Shown: positions 38,724 through 47,915 of the stretch, one piece after another | How the letters are laid out: every line of letters starts with the position of its first letter | How positions within the stretch are numbered: position 1 is the stretch's first letter | DNA from: Bacteroidales bacterium | Lineage (GTDB): Bacteria > Bacteroidota > Bacteroidia > Bacteroidales > UBA932 | Assembly: GCA_017443465.1 (NCBI GenBank) | Contig: JAFRXO010000046.1 | Span: forward strand, 1 to 60,387 | Length of the DNA stretch: 60,387 nt | Reading direction: 5' to 3' | Made by a program: the position numbers and the translations under genes | Notes under the pieces: generated by a model | What the model was told of the DNA's origin: nothing | The model's input: only the letters and a program-made list of their open reading frames with translations | Databases searched by the model: none

Positions 38724-39038
38724 ATGAAACAGATAGCAACTAATGAAAATTTTGCCGGAATCATCGCTTCAGGCGAGCCTGTGCTGGTCGATTTCTGGGC
38801 ATCATGGTGCGGTCCCTGCCGCATGATATCACCTTATATCGATGAGATAGCGGAAGCATATGACGGTAAAGCCACCGTCGTCAAATGCAATGTTGACGAC
38901 TGCGAGGACATCGCGGTCGAGTTCGGCATCCGCAACATCCCGACCCTCCTGTTCTTCAAGGGCGGTCAGGTAGTTGACAGGCTTGTGGGAGCCGTTCCCA
39001 AGAAGCAGATTACTGACAAACTTGACGCAATTCTCTAA
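38724..39038 (+). CDS. trxA: Thioredoxin
   Basis: This 104-aa cytoplasmic thiol-disulfide reductant has the active site WCGPC after VLVDFWAS, and the cis-proline motif IPTLLFFKGG. No signal peptide is present with the ATG at 38724. The longer ORF from 38547 lies in the PII-like gene and upstream of the promoter, so it is not used. It is followed after 2 nt by an outer-membrane protein gene. Confidence 0.96.
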   Translation: MKQIATNENFAGIIASGEPVLVDFWASWCGPCRMISPYIDEIAEAYDGKATVVKCNVDDCEDIAVEFGIRNIPTLLFFKGGQVVDRLVGAVPKKQITDKLDAIL

Positions 39039-39040
39039 TT

Positions 39041-39691
39041 ATGAAAAGGTTGGTTTCAATTGTCGCGATAGCTTTGATTAGCATCGCCTCTTTCGCGCAG
39101 AGTCCGGAAGGTACTACATTCGGTATATTCGCAGGTTACACCTCATCCAGTACCAAGGTCTCCGACTGGTCTACCAAGAATGCATCGGCTTATCAGGCCG
39201 GAATAGCCCTCAGGGTTCCTATGGGAGCAGGATTCGTCTTCCAGCCCGGACTGGCATATCAGGTCAAGAGCGCCGACATCAAGAAGGATGACGCATCGAC
39301 AGTAGTCAATTCCATAAAGACTTCTGTCGGTTACATCGAGGCTGACACCCAGTTCCAGTGGGGTCCTGACCTGATGGTCTTCAGGCCGTTCCTCCTGGTG
39401 GATCCTTTCCTCGGCTATGCAGTCAACACCAAGGCGAAGGCTTCCGGTGCCACTGATGCCGATTCATCGGAATCAGTTATCAAGGATGCAATCCGGAAGA
39501 TCGAGTATGGACTCGGAGTCGGCGGCGGAATTGAATTCGGTAGGCTCCAGTTGTCCGTGAAGTATTTCTGGAACTTCGGCAACCTCTACGAAGGCGACAA
39601 GATAAGCGAAGCAGCCTCCAAGATCGGAGACACAGTCAAAGGACAGAACAGCTTCAGCGGAGTATCCATTACCGCGGGGCTATTCTTCTAG
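39041..39691 (+). CDS. Outer-membrane beta-barrel protein (OmpX/OmpW-like)
   Basis: This 216-aa protein has a Sec signal (SIVAIALISIASFAQ) and alternating aromatic/hydrophobic strands typical of the small beta-barrel proteins common in Bacteroidota, ending in Phe (SITAGLFF). Function is unknown. It may be cotranscribed with trxA and the LOG-family gene, which starts 4 nt later. Confidence 0.8.
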   Translation: MKRLVSIVAIALISIASFAQSPEGTTFGIFAGYTSSSTKVSDWSTKNASAYQAGIALRVPMGAGFVFQPGLAYQVKSADIKKDDASTVVNSIKTSVGYIEADTQFQWGPDLMVFRPFLLVDPFLGYAVNTKAKASGATDADSSESVIKDAIRKIEYGLGVGGGIEFGRLQLSVKYFWNFGNLYEGDKISEAASKIGDTVKGQNSFSGVSITAGLFF

Positions 39692-39695
39692 GATC

Positions 39696-40235
39696 ATGGC
39701 ACAGGGGAAGATCGTTGTCTTCTGCGCTTCCAGTTCCCAAATCGATCCGCAGTACTTTGATGCTGCACGTGAATTCGTGAGGCGCGTTGCGTCGTCAGGC
39801 TGGGCGATAGTTTCCGGCGGCGGTGCCGTTGGGATAATGGGCGCCATCGCCGATGAGGCCCACAAATGCGGCTGCACCCATATCGGCGTGCTTCCCCGTT
39901 TCATGAAGGGCCTGGAATCCCCGCTTCTCACAGAGATCAAGTGGACGGACTCCATGTCCGAACGCAAGGAAGTGATGCGAGAGGGGACATTCGCGGCCAT
40001 TGCCCTGCCGGGGGGAATAGGGACCCTTGACGAACTTGCCGAAACCATCACGTTGAAGAAACTCCACCAGTACGGAGGCAAAGTCTTCGCCCTGGACACC
40101 CTTGGCTTCTTCCAGCCTTTCAAGGGATTGCTCGGCCATTTCACTGACGCCGGCATGATGATTCCCCAGGATGCAGACCTCTTCCATGTCTGCGGTACTG
40201 TCGACCAGTTGATCGAGGAACTGTACAGCAGTTAA
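39696..40235 (+). CDS. LOG-family nucleotide 5'-monophosphate phosphoribohydrolase
   Basis: This 179-aa protein has a Rossmann-like fold and the LOG motifs: VSGGGAVGIMGAIADEA and the PGGIGTLDELAE loop, with SERKEVM in place of the usual MHxRK. Such enzymes release the base from nucleoside monophosphates, including cytokinin precursors. Bacterial roles are probably nucleotide clean-up. It has no signal peptide. Confidence 0.88.
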   Translation: MAQGKIVVFCASSSQIDPQYFDAAREFVRRVASSGWAIVSGGGAVGIMGAIADEAHKCGCTHIGVLPRFMKGLESPLLTEIKWTDSMSERKEVMREGTFAAIALPGGIGTLDELAETITLKKLHQYGGKVFALDTLGFFQPFKGLLGHFTDAGMMIPQDADLFHVCGTVDQLIEELYSS

Positions 40236-40244
40236 TCCAAGCAT

Positions 40245-41222
40245 ATGACTATCTGTGAGATAAAGGAGTTTGTAAAGGACGACCTGGCACGTGTCAGGGA
40301 GCTTATAGATTTTTCTCTCAGAAGCGGGATCGAGCTCCTCGACGACACGAACAGGGCACTCCTGTCGCGTCCTTCGAAAGGACTCAGGCCCCTCCTTTCC
40401 ATTCTCACTGCATATGCCTGCGCCGGAGAGCTGTCAGAGGACAGCTATCGTTTCGCCGCTGCTGTCGAGCTCCTTCACAATGCGACCCTCCTTCATGACG
40501 ATGTGGCCGATGAGTCTCCAACCCGAAGGGGAAAGCCGACGGTAAATACCATCCTGGGCAGTTCCGCGTCTGTGCTTCTCGGGGACTTCTGGCTGGTCAG
40601 GGCGATGGACAGGATCCTCGATTCCCCTCAGGGAACATTGATGATCCGTTTCTTCGCCAAGACCCTGTCCGACCTCGCCGAGGGAGAGATGCTCCAGCTT
40701 CAGAAAGCCGCGTGCGGAGACACCAGCGAAGAGGATTACATGAAGATAATATACTACAAGACCGCATCCCTCTTCGAACTTTCGGCAGTCAGCGGAGCGA
40801 AATCTGTAAATGCCTCTGAAGAAATGGTTTCCGTGGCCAGGACATATGCCCGTAACCTGGGGCTGGCTTTCCAGATAAAGGATGACATATTCGATTATTC
40901 CGCAGGTGCCGAGATCGGGAAACCTGTCGGGTCGGACCTGTTGGAGCAGAAGATAACCCTGCCGCTGATCGCGGCAATGGCAGCTTCCACCCCATCTCAG
41001 GAGGCGGAGATCCGAAGCATGGTGGCTGAAATTCCCAACAATCCCTCCCGGGTGGATGAGATCAGGGAATTCGTCTTCAGCCATAATGGGATAGAGTACT
41101 CTGTAAAGCGGATGGAAGTGTTGCTTGAAGAGGCAAAGGCCGCCCTGGCTGCATTCCCTGAGGGCGAGGGCCGGATGAGGCTCGAGGCCGTAGCTGATTA
41201 CGTCTCGGAAAGGAAAATTTGA
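40245..41222 (+). CDS. Polyprenyl diphosphate synthase
   Basis: This 325-aa all-alpha isoprenoid chain-lengthening enzyme has the first Asp-rich motif LLHDDVADES and the second KDDIFDYS. The product length cannot be read with confidence. A long-chain quinone side chain or a sesqui/octaprenyl product is likely. The ATG is part of a CATATG, and the gene lies between the LOG gene and holB. Confidence 0.92.
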   Translation: MTICEIKEFVKDDLARVRELIDFSLRSGIELLDDTNRALLSRPSKGLRPLLSILTAYACAGELSEDSYRFAAAVELLHNATLLHDDVADESPTRRGKPTVNTILGSSASVLLGDFWLVRAMDRILDSPQGTLMIRFFAKTLSDLAEGEMLQLQKAACGDTSEEDYMKIIYYKTASLFELSAVSGAKSVNASEEMVSVARTYARNLGLAFQIKDDIFDYSAGAEIGKPVGSDLLEQKITLPLIAAMAASTPSQEAEIRSMVAEIPNNPSRVDEIREFVFSHNGIEYSVKRMEVLLEEAKAALAAFPEGEGRMRLEAVADYVSERKI

Positions 41223-41237
41223 CGGAAAAGACTGCAT

Positions 41238-42248
41238 ATGCGTTTTTCGGACATACAGGGCAATGACGAGGTCAAGCGCACGCTGATGACTATGGTCGAC
41301 AGCGGCAGGATACCTCATGCCCTCATGTTCCACGAAGACGAGGGCAGCGGAGCTTTCGCCATGGCCCAGGCATTCCTCGGCTATCTTTTCAGCCATGCAT
41401 ATGCAAACGATGCGGAGCTGGGCAGGGTGTCCAAGATGATCCATCCGGATGTCCACTATGTGTTCCCGCTGAATTCCGGGACCAAGGTGACCGGCAAGAT
41501 CGAAGAGCTCAATCCTGACAAATTCATGGAGTGGTTCCGCGAACTTGCCATCTCAAAGCCCGATTTCCTGGAGAGCGACCTGTACGAAGCCATTGGCATT
41601 GCCGGGAAGTCCGGAACCATAGCGTCAGGAAGCGCCAGGTACATCCTCGACAAGCTGATGCTGTCATCTGTCGAAGGCGGATGGAAGGCAGTAGTCATAT
41701 GGCTCCCGGAGAAAATGAACGCATCTGCGGCCAACCGTCTCCTGAAGATTATCGAAGAGCCGCCTTCGATGACTGTCTTCATCCTCATTACCCAGAATCC
41801 TGACAACGTGATCCAGACCATTACCTCGCGTTGCCTGAGGTTGAGGATAATGCCTCGACGCGGCATCCTGGACAAGGCTGACTACCAGATGAACCTCGAC
41901 CTGTTCAGGCAGCTGTGTTCCGCCCTGCTTTCCCATGACCTGGACGCATGCCTTGACGCCGGGGAAGCTATGGCCTCATTGGAATCCAGGGACAGACAGA
42001 AGGCATTCTGCCGTTTCTCATGCGATTGTCTCAGGAGGATTTTCCTGATCCAGCATGGAATGGATTCCCTGGCAGGACAGTACGAGTCGGACGAGGATTA
42101 TTTCACCATGCTCGCCGGCTCATTCAAAAAGAGTTTTCCACATGCTGCCATGCCCCTTTTCGACAGGAGCAGCAGGCTGGTTGACCGGAATGTCAACCAG
42201 AAAATCCTGTTCTGCGACCTGGTGGGCAGGCTGTACAACATACAATAG
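41238..42248 (+). CDS. holB: DNA polymerase III delta' subunit
   Basis: This 336-aa clamp-loader AAA+ subunit has a degenerate P-loop (EDEGSGAFAMAQA), as expected for delta', plus the RIPHALMFHE opening and the IEEPPSMTVFILITQNPDNVIQTITSRC sensor region. It is 3 nt from ricT, and holB-ricT adjacency is also known in Bacillus. The start is in a CATATG. Confidence 0.92.
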   Translation: MRFSDIQGNDEVKRTLMTMVDSGRIPHALMFHEDEGSGAFAMAQAFLGYLFSHAYANDAELGRVSKMIHPDVHYVFPLNSGTKVTGKIEELNPDKFMEWFRELAISKPDFLESDLYEAIGIAGKSGTIASGSARYILDKLMLSSVEGGWKAVVIWLPEKMNASAANRLLKIIEEPPSMTVFILITQNPDNVIQTITSRCLRLRIMPRRGILDKADYQMNLDLFRQLCSALLSHDLDACLDAGEAMASLESRDRQKAFCRFSCDCLRRIFLIQHGMDSLAGQYESDEDYFTMLAGSFKKSFPHAAMPLFDRSSRLVDRNVNQKILFCDLVGRLYNIQ

Positions 42249-42251
42249 AAA

Positions 42252-43436
42252 ATGGACGTAAACGAGAACGAAAACATACAATTCGACTGTGAACGCGGTT
42301 GTACCGTAGCCAGGGATGTGAATTCCGGAGATCTCAAATGCAACTACAGGATGGGTTGCTGCAAGCTCAAGGAGTACAACTGGCTCGGGAACATCACCCA
42401 GGACGAGTACAAGGAACTGTTCGAGGTCCGCTTCAAGGACACTCGGAAAGGATTCTATATCAACGCTTCTTCGCAGACCATCCACACCGGGGACCTCGTA
42501 GTTGTCGAGGCAGTTTCCGGACACGATCTTGGAATCGTCACCCTTGAAGGACCGATGGTAGGCAGGCAGATGCGCAACAAAGGGTTCTCAGGTGACATTT
42601 CCCAGCTCAGACGGATCTATCGCAAGGCCCGTTCTTTCGACATCGAGAAATGGCAGGAGGCCATCGCCCGTGAGCATGAGACCATGATCGAGGCTCGCAG
42701 GATAGCCGCTGACATGGGGCTTGACATGAAGATAGGGAACGTGGAATTCCAGGGTGACGGTACGAAGGCCATCTTCTATTACATTGCGGACGGACGTGTG
42801 GATTTCCGCCAGCTGATAAAGGTCTTTGCAGAAGAGTTCCGCATCAAGATCGAGATGAAGCAGATCGGGGCCAGGCAGGAGGCCGGTCTCATAGGCGGAA
42901 TCGGAGTCTGCGGCCGCGAGCTCTGCTGTGCCAATTTCATAACCAATTTCCAGTCTATCACCACTTCGGCTGCCCGCTGCCAGGACCTTTCCCTCAATCC
43001 TCAGAAGCTTGCCGGCCAGTGCGGGAAGCTGAAATGCTGCCTCAATTACGAGGTCGCGGCTTATCTCGATGCCCAGTCCAGGATCCCCAAGGTGGTAGAG
43101 CCTCTTGAATTCGAAGACGGACCCGCATGGCTCGTGAAGACTGACATCCTGGCCGAGAAGATGTACTTCTCATATGAAAAGAATTCCCTGACGGAGATTT
43201 ATCCTCTTCCTGCAGATGAGGTTAAGGACATCCTGGCGATGAACCGCGCCGGTAGGAAAGCCGCTTCGCTCAAGGGAGGAATCGAGGTCGCCGCTCCGGA
43301 GTTCGTGACTGCCGTAGGAGATGACAGCATCACCCGTTTCGATGCTCCCAAGAAGCGTAAGTCCAAGAACAGGGGACGTGCATGGCGCGACAAGAAGAAC
43401 CAGCAGAAAGTTCAAACCGGAGGGGATGCGTCATAA
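42252..43436 (+). CDS. ricT: PSP1/RicT-family iron-sulfur protein
   Basis: This 394-aa cytoplasmic protein has the PSP1 domain and Cys-rich motifs including GVCGRELCCA and CGKLKCCLNYE, which in RicT bind iron-sulfur clusters. In Bacillus the Ric complex affects RNA processing; the role here is unknown. The C-terminus is lysine- and arginine-rich (KKRKSKNRGRAWRDKKNQQ), so it may bind nucleic acid. It overlaps gldH by 11 nt. Confidence 0.92.
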   Translation: MDVNENENIQFDCERGCTVARDVNSGDLKCNYRMGCCKLKEYNWLGNITQDEYKELFEVRFKDTRKGFYINASSQTIHTGDLVVVEAVSGHDLGIVTLEGPMVGRQMRNKGFSGDISQLRRIYRKARSFDIEKWQEAIAREHETMIEARRIAADMGLDMKIGNVEFQGDGTKAIFYYIADGRVDFRQLIKVFAEEFRIKIEMKQIGARQEAGLIGGIGVCGRELCCANFITNFQSITTSAARCQDLSLNPQKLAGQCGKLKCCLNYEVAAYLDAQSRIPKVVEPLEFEDGPAWLVKTDILAEKMYFSYEKNSLTEIYPLPADEVKDILAMNRAGRKAASLKGGIEVAAPEFVTAVGDDSITRFDAPKKRKSKNRGRAWRDKKNQQKVQTGGDAS

Positions 43437-43869
43437 CATCATATCCATATGCCTGATTTTGATGGCCGTGGTTTTTTCCGTGGCCTCATGCAAGGAACCG
43501 CCTTCGCGGGAGAAGTTCATCCTGGCGGAGGATTCGGTTTTCGGGCGATATGATTTCGATGTGGACATGACGGACACTACCCGTACATATGACCTGACTC
43601 TGTACACCCGTCTGGACGGAGCTGACCTGCCGGATTCCCTTCCGGTGTCTATCTCTTTCGTCTCTCCAGGAGGTGCTGTCACTGAGTCTGAACTGGTCTT
43701 CTTCAGTTCCGGTGCCCAGCTGGTGGATTCGTCTTATTTTTCCAGGGGCCTCAAAGTCCCTTACATCCAGGACTTCCTTCCGCAGGAGGGAGGCATATGG
43801 AAACTTTCCGTTTATGCCCGTCCCGCCGCTTACCTCCGTGGCTTCGGCCTCGTCGCCGCACATCACTGA
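43426..43869 (+). CDS. gldH: GldH-like lipoprotein
   Basis: This 147-aa protein has a lipobox ending at VASCKEP and matches the GldH-type gliding/outer-membrane lipoprotein family (DTTRTYDLTLYTRLDG; SKNGAVTESELVFF-like strand; GGIWKLSVYARP). The ATG at 43426 overlaps ricT, and ricT-gldH adjacency fits Bacteroidota. A longer frame from 43321 overlaps ricT further and is rejected. Gliding is not proved; these genes also occur in non-gliding relatives. Confidence 0.78.
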   Translation: MRHNIISICLILMAVVFSVASCKEPPSREKFILAEDSVFGRYDFDVDMTDTTRTYDLTLYTRLDGADLPDSLPVSISFVSPGGAVTESELVFFSSGAQLVDSSYFSRGLKVPYIQDFLPQEGGIWKLSVYARPAAYLRGFGLVAAHH

Positions 43870-43873
43870 GCCG

Positions 43874-46135
43874 TTACTTGCTTATGAAGATGTGGGTTCC
43901 GGGGCCGACGGTGATGTTCCGGAACTTGCCGTCGCGGACAGGTTCTACTCCCGTTTCATCAAGTGAATATGACTCAGCGCCGTCGGGGAGGCTGAGGATG
44001 GCTGAAGTGCCCTGGGGGACAGTTACTTCCAGTTCAGTTTCTCCGCCGTCTCCGGTTTTACGTACATGAACCAGGATATCACCCTTCACGGACGGAACGG
44101 CCGCCTTGGCATATGTCAGGCTTCCCAGGTGCGGCCGGACGAGGAATTTAGAGAATCCGGGTTCCAGAGGCTGGACACCCGCTACGAATTCGGACATTAT
44201 GATCAGCGGGCCACCGCTCCATGCGTGGTTGTAGCTGGCGTTCCCGGGGGCTTTACTGTAGAATTGTTCCCAGAGGGTGGTCAGATGCGACTTCACCATG
44301 GGTGCATAGCGTTCGTTCATCCTGGTAACGGCCACATCTATATATCCCATATTGCAAAGCGCCTCAAGCACGTATCTTTCCATGTAAGGGCTGGCAAACC
44401 TTGTCTTAGCCAGGAAATCCGCGAGGACGGGATATTCATCCTCGGTCGCCACTCCGGCAAGGACAGCCATGGCCTGGACGCGGTCATCCGTCTTTCCGGT
44501 GTACTCGGGCCAGCGATAGGTGTCGCCGGCCTTGAGGACTTTTCGCAAGGCGGTTTTCATTCTGGAGTTCAGCTCTATGGCCCAGGCGGCTTCGGCGTTT
44601 TCCCCGAGCACTTCCGCCTGACGCGCATAGTATTCCAGGGAGATGCAGTACCATAGCTGGCAAAGTGCCTGCATATCCTGTTCAGGACCCCAGTCGCCCC
44701 AGTCCCATCCGCCGCGGCGGTAGGTAACCAGGTCGTCCGGGCGCATTTCCCACATATGGATGTATTTCTTCCATGCGGGGAAAACGTCCTTTATTGTCTG
44801 GATGTCTCCCGAGCCGAGGTAGTAGTTCCATCCTCCGAGATATGCCGCGGCCAGGCTCTGCATCGGGAGCTCGGGCTTGTAGTTCCCGGGGACCGGACCG
44901 TGAAGGACTCCGTCAGGGTCCTGCCATGCCGCAAATTCCAGGAAACATTTGGCTGACAGCTGGTTGGCTTCCGGCGATAGAGCGTAAAAGATCTCTACGA
45001 GCTCATTTGAGAAGTCTCCGATCCAGCATGCCCTCTCCCTGTCCGGGCAATCCATGTAGTTATCCCTCATGGTGATGTAGAGAGTCCTCTGCGATTTCAC
45101 CCAGAGGCTGTTCATGGCCTCGTCGTTACATGTGAAACTGCCCGAGAAGTCGCAGTCGTATCCGGTTTCCCTATAGCTCAGTTTCACCACTTCCACTCCC
45201 TCCGGGACGGTGTAGATGACATCATGTCCGTTCATCCAGCCGAGGCTCTCATATGTCTGGAGCCCTTCTTTCGTGATATATTCGGCGCGCACGCTGGGGG
45301 TAGTCTTGCCTACCATGTAATCATCTGTCTGGATGCCGATTACCTTCCCGGCGGGCGCTTTGACCGTCAGCAGGGGAGTCACCTGCGCATTATAAGGCAT
45401 CGAGCAAATGATCTTGTCCCCTTCGCGCTTTTCGCTTTCATATGATTTCACTCCGTAGTCGCGCCACATCGGAATGTTCCTGTCATGGAAAGAGCCCCAT
45501 CCGGTTTCTGCTGGCTCCACTACCGTTGCATTTTCCCATGCCGTGTCGTTGAACCTGCTCCCGAAGAACTGTCCTGGGTCTTTTCGGGCATCGTACCCTA
45601 TGTTATTCTCGCTCAGGCGGTAGTTAGGTTCAGTTCCCTCCGGGATGTAGAACGATGGGTGTACCATGGTCTTCCAGGTTTCATCGCTTACGTAGTGCTT
45701 GTTCCTGATTTTCAGGTCGAAATAAAGTCCAGGGCACTTGGTCGTTTCGTGGCTGAATCCGGATTTTCCGAAGTACCAGACAAGGACAGCGATGTTGTTC
45801 TCTCCGCGTTTGAGGTTCTTCAGGGACAGGACGTCGATGTAGGTGTCCTGGCGGTTCGGACCTCTTTTAAGCTGTCCTTCAAATACTTCAAGCTTGCCGT
45901 TTACCCAGAGCCAGTACTTGGAGTCGGTCGCTATCCGCAGTTCGTTCCTGGAGGGCTTGCTCCTAAGTCGGATGGTCTTCCGGAAACAGATCCATTGTCC
46001 GCGCTCTGCCGGAGCGGAGTTCCTGATGACGTTCGGAACTGGCGGCACGTCCTTATCCTTAGCTCCGTAAGATGGAGTGGTAAAAGAAGTTACGGCGAAA
46101 GTCGCCAAAATAATCATCAGATGTTGAAGTTTCAT
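43874..46135 (-). CDS. Exported GH78-like alpha-L-rhamnosidase
   Basis: This 753-aa protein has a Sec signal, beta-sandwich domains (about 30-330), an alpha/alpha-barrel and a C-terminal beta domain. DCPDRERACWIGD corresponds to the GH78 general-acid region, and TTLWEQF plus SYNHAWSGGP to the base region. It would release terminal alpha-L-rhamnose. It lies 15 nt downstream of fecR on the same strand, so it is probably part of the sigma-fecR operon. It is convergent with gldH (4-nt gap). Confidence 0.87.
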   Translation of the reverse strand: MKLQHLMIILATFAVTSFTTPSYGAKDKDVPPVPNVIRNSAPAERGQWICFRKTIRLRSKPSRNELRIATDSKYWLWVNGKLEVFEGQLKRGPNRQDTYIDVLSLKNLKRGENNIAVLVWYFGKSGFSHETTKCPGLYFDLKIRNKHYVSDETWKTMVHPSFYIPEGTEPNYRLSENNIGYDARKDPGQFFGSRFNDTAWENATVVEPAETGWGSFHDRNIPMWRDYGVKSYESEKREGDKIICSMPYNAQVTPLLTVKAPAGKVIGIQTDDYMVGKTTPSVRAEYITKEGLQTYESLGWMNGHDVIYTVPEGVEVVKLSYRETGYDCDFSGSFTCNDEAMNSLWVKSQRTLYITMRDNYMDCPDRERACWIGDFSNELVEIFYALSPEANQLSAKCFLEFAAWQDPDGVLHGPVPGNYKPELPMQSLAAAYLGGWNYYLGSGDIQTIKDVFPAWKKYIHMWEMRPDDLVTYRRGGWDWGDWGPEQDMQALCQLWYCISLEYYARQAEVLGENAEAAWAIELNSRMKTALRKVLKAGDTYRWPEYTGKTDDRVQAMAVLAGVATEDEYPVLADFLAKTRFASPYMERYVLEALCNMGYIDVAVTRMNERYAPMVKSHLTTLWEQFYSKAPGNASYNHAWSGGPLIIMSEFVAGVQPLEPGFSKFLVRPHLGSLTYAKAAVPSVKGDILVHVRKTGDGGETELEVTVPQGTSAILSLPDGAESYSLDETGVEPVRDGKFRNITVGPGTHIFISK

Positions 46136-46150
46136 TGCGTAGAATGGATA

Positions 46151-47122
46151 TTATTTCGAAATCCTAACAGTTCTGCCGGAAATGCTCGCACGAATGTGGT
46201 AAACTATTTCCAGGATACTGAGGGCCCCTTCCAGGTCGTCGGATGGGAGGGTGCCTGTAAATGTGTCGTCTTCAGCCGGTTCCCAGTTTGCTTCGAAGGT
46301 GACCCCATAGTGTTTTGTTATTCTGTCAAGCACTTCAACGAAGCTGGCCTTCTTCAGGACAATATTATGATCCAACCAGGCAAGGGACTCCTGTTCGGCA
46401 TTTGTGCTTCTGAGAATGGTTAATTGACCATCGTTTCTGGAAAGGATCGCACGGTCCCCTTTGCTGAGTTCAGCGCTTTGTGAGGACAGTATTGAAAAAA
46501 CCATGACTTTGCCGTCTTTCAAGAACAACTCCGCATTCTCAGAGACTCTATCCATGAGATTGAATTGAGTTCCCAATACAGTTACTCTCAGACCGGCAGA
46601 CTTGACAGTAAAGGGTCTCAGGCTGTCTTTGGCAACCTGAAAGAAGGCTTCCCCTTCGAAATCCAACTGCCTGCTTTTTGAATTGAAAATCCCAGGGGAA
46701 TAGCTCAGACTCGACAATTCATTCAATATGACTAGGGTTCCGTCAGGCAGGGATATAGTAGAACGCTCTCCCTTCTGCGTACTGAATACAATGCTTTGGT
46801 CCGCCAACTGTTTACTGTAGGAACGCCAATGCCAGGTTGTATAACAGAGGACAGGAATTGCAATGAGAGCGGCAATTTTGAAAAAAGTGGCAACAATGCC
46901 CTGTATTCTCCTTTTTGGAGAACACTGATCCATTATCCTTTCTTTTAGCTGTGAGAGACGCTCTTTGTCTTTTTGGGAAAGATTGAATGAACCGTCTTGC
47001 CATTCTTTTGCAAGAATCCTCTCCAAGTCATCATCAGGCATAGAAGCCAGCCAGCTCCTGAATTGAGACAATTCCTCTACGCTGAGAGAATCTGACAAGT
47101 ATTTTTGTAATAAATCATTCAT
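46151..47122 (-). CDS. FecR-family anti-sigma factor
   Basis: This 323-aa protein has a cytoplasmic N-terminal part (about 1-80), one membrane helix (about 83-105, FKIAALIAIPVLCYTTW) and a periplasmic FecR domain with KGERSTISLPDGTLVILNE and ending in a STN-like C-terminal fold. It would hold the neighbouring ECF sigma factor until the STN domain of the SusC protein signals. It follows the sigma gene by 40 nt and precedes GH78. Confidence 0.92.
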   Translation of the reverse strand: MNDLLQKYLSDSLSVEELSQFRSWLASMPDDDLERILAKEWQDGSFNLSQKDKERLSQLKERIMDQCSPKRRIQGIVATFFKIAALIAIPVLCYTTWHWRSYSKQLADQSIVFSTQKGERSTISLPDGTLVILNELSSLSYSPGIFNSKSRQLDFEGEAFFQVAKDSLRPFTVKSAGLRVTVLGTQFNLMDRVSENAELFLKDGKVMVFSILSSQSAELSKGDRAILSRNDGQLTILRSTNAEQESLAWLDHNIVLKKASFVEVLDRITKHYGVTFEANWEPAEDDTFTGTLPSDDLEGALSILEIVYHIRASISGRTVRISK

Positions 47123-47162
47123 TCTAAAATATAGACAATGGATTGTAATACATAGTACCGAA

Positions 47163-47750
47163 TCATCTGGGCCAGTTCATAAAAAACATGAAAAACAGGA
47201 TGTAGTTTATGCCCAGGGCTTGGCGTAACTGTTTCAAGCCCAGAGTAACTTGATTCTTTATCGTTTGTTCGCTAAGTCCCATCAACGATGCTGTCTCACG
47301 TATGCTCAAACCCTTGAAGCGGGTGTAAATGATTGCGTTACGCTGAGTTTTATTGAGTTTGTCAATTTCGCTGTTAACGATTTGCAAGAATTCATCGAAC
47401 TCAATTGAGGCTCCCGCATCAGGTGCAGTATCCTTTTCCTTGAAGGCCAGGAATTCTTCATATATTGGTGAATTGACCATTTTTCTCCAGGCGTTGATCA
47501 GCAGTCTCCGGGCGGAAACGAAAAGCAGTCCCTTGATTGACGTGTCTTGTGAAATCTTCTCCCTGTTCCTCCATAAGGCGATGAACACATCCTGCACGAT
47601 CTCTTCTGCTTTCTCCGAATCCTTCACATATCTTTTGCAGAACGCAAGCAGCTGGTGTGCATAGATGTTATAAAGATCTGAAAAAGCCCTTTCAGACCCT
47701 TGCTTGAGTTGGGAAATCAGCATTCTTTCTATGTCAACTTTCCCGTGCAT
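47163..47750 (-). CDS. ECF sigma factor (sigma-70 family)
   Basis: This 195-aa regulator has region 2 (FCKRYVKDSEKAEEIVQDVFIALW) and a region 4 helix-turn-helix (GLSIRETASLMGLSEQTIKN). The ORF is open to 47870, but the longer N-terminus is hydrophobic and unlike any sigma factor. The ATG at 47750 in the CATATG gives a normal start (HGKVDIERMLISQLKQG), and a -7-like element lies just upstream. It probably activates its own operon and/or susC. Confidence 0.93.
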   Translation of the reverse strand: MHGKVDIERMLISQLKQGSERAFSDLYNIYAHQLLAFCKRYVKDSEKAEEIVQDVFIALWRNREKISQDTSIKGLLFVSARRLLINAWRKMVNSPIYEEFLAFKEKDTAPDAGASIEFDEFLQIVNSEIDKLNKTQRNAIIYTRFKGLSIRETASLMGLSEQTIKNQVTLGLKQLRQALGINYILFFMFFMNWPR

Positions 47751-47778
47751 ATGATGAAGGATTCGGCTACAAACGGCG

Positions 47779-47786
47779 TAAAAGTA
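47779..47786 (-). promoter_or_regulatory. -7-like element of the sigma-fecR operon
   Basis: TACTTTTA on the minus strand resembles TAnnTTTG (last base differs) and is 28 nt before the sigma start. Confidence 0.4.
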
Positions 47787-47856
47787 TGTAAAAACTACTA
47801 AAACCCAAAATAATGAAGTACTTTTCCACGAAATGATTGTCTTTATAAATAAAAGG

Positions 47857-47888
47857 TTTGACGTAAACAATCAAATACCATAGATTTA
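47857..47888 (+). promoter_or_regulatory. Promoter of the susC-susD operon
   Basis: A TTTG -33 box at 47857-47860 and a TAGATTTA -7 box at 47881-47888 are 20 nt apart, close to the Bacteroidota consensus. Transcription would start near 47895. An additional ECF-type element cannot be told by eye. Confidence 0.5.
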
Positions 47889-47915
47889 ATCATGTTGTTA
47901 ATTAAACAGTAGCAA

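Noticed and set aside
47751-47870. Longer N-terminus of the sigma factor
   Set aside because: The added 40 residues are hydrophobic and aromatic, unlike any ECF sigma, and overlap the probable promoter.
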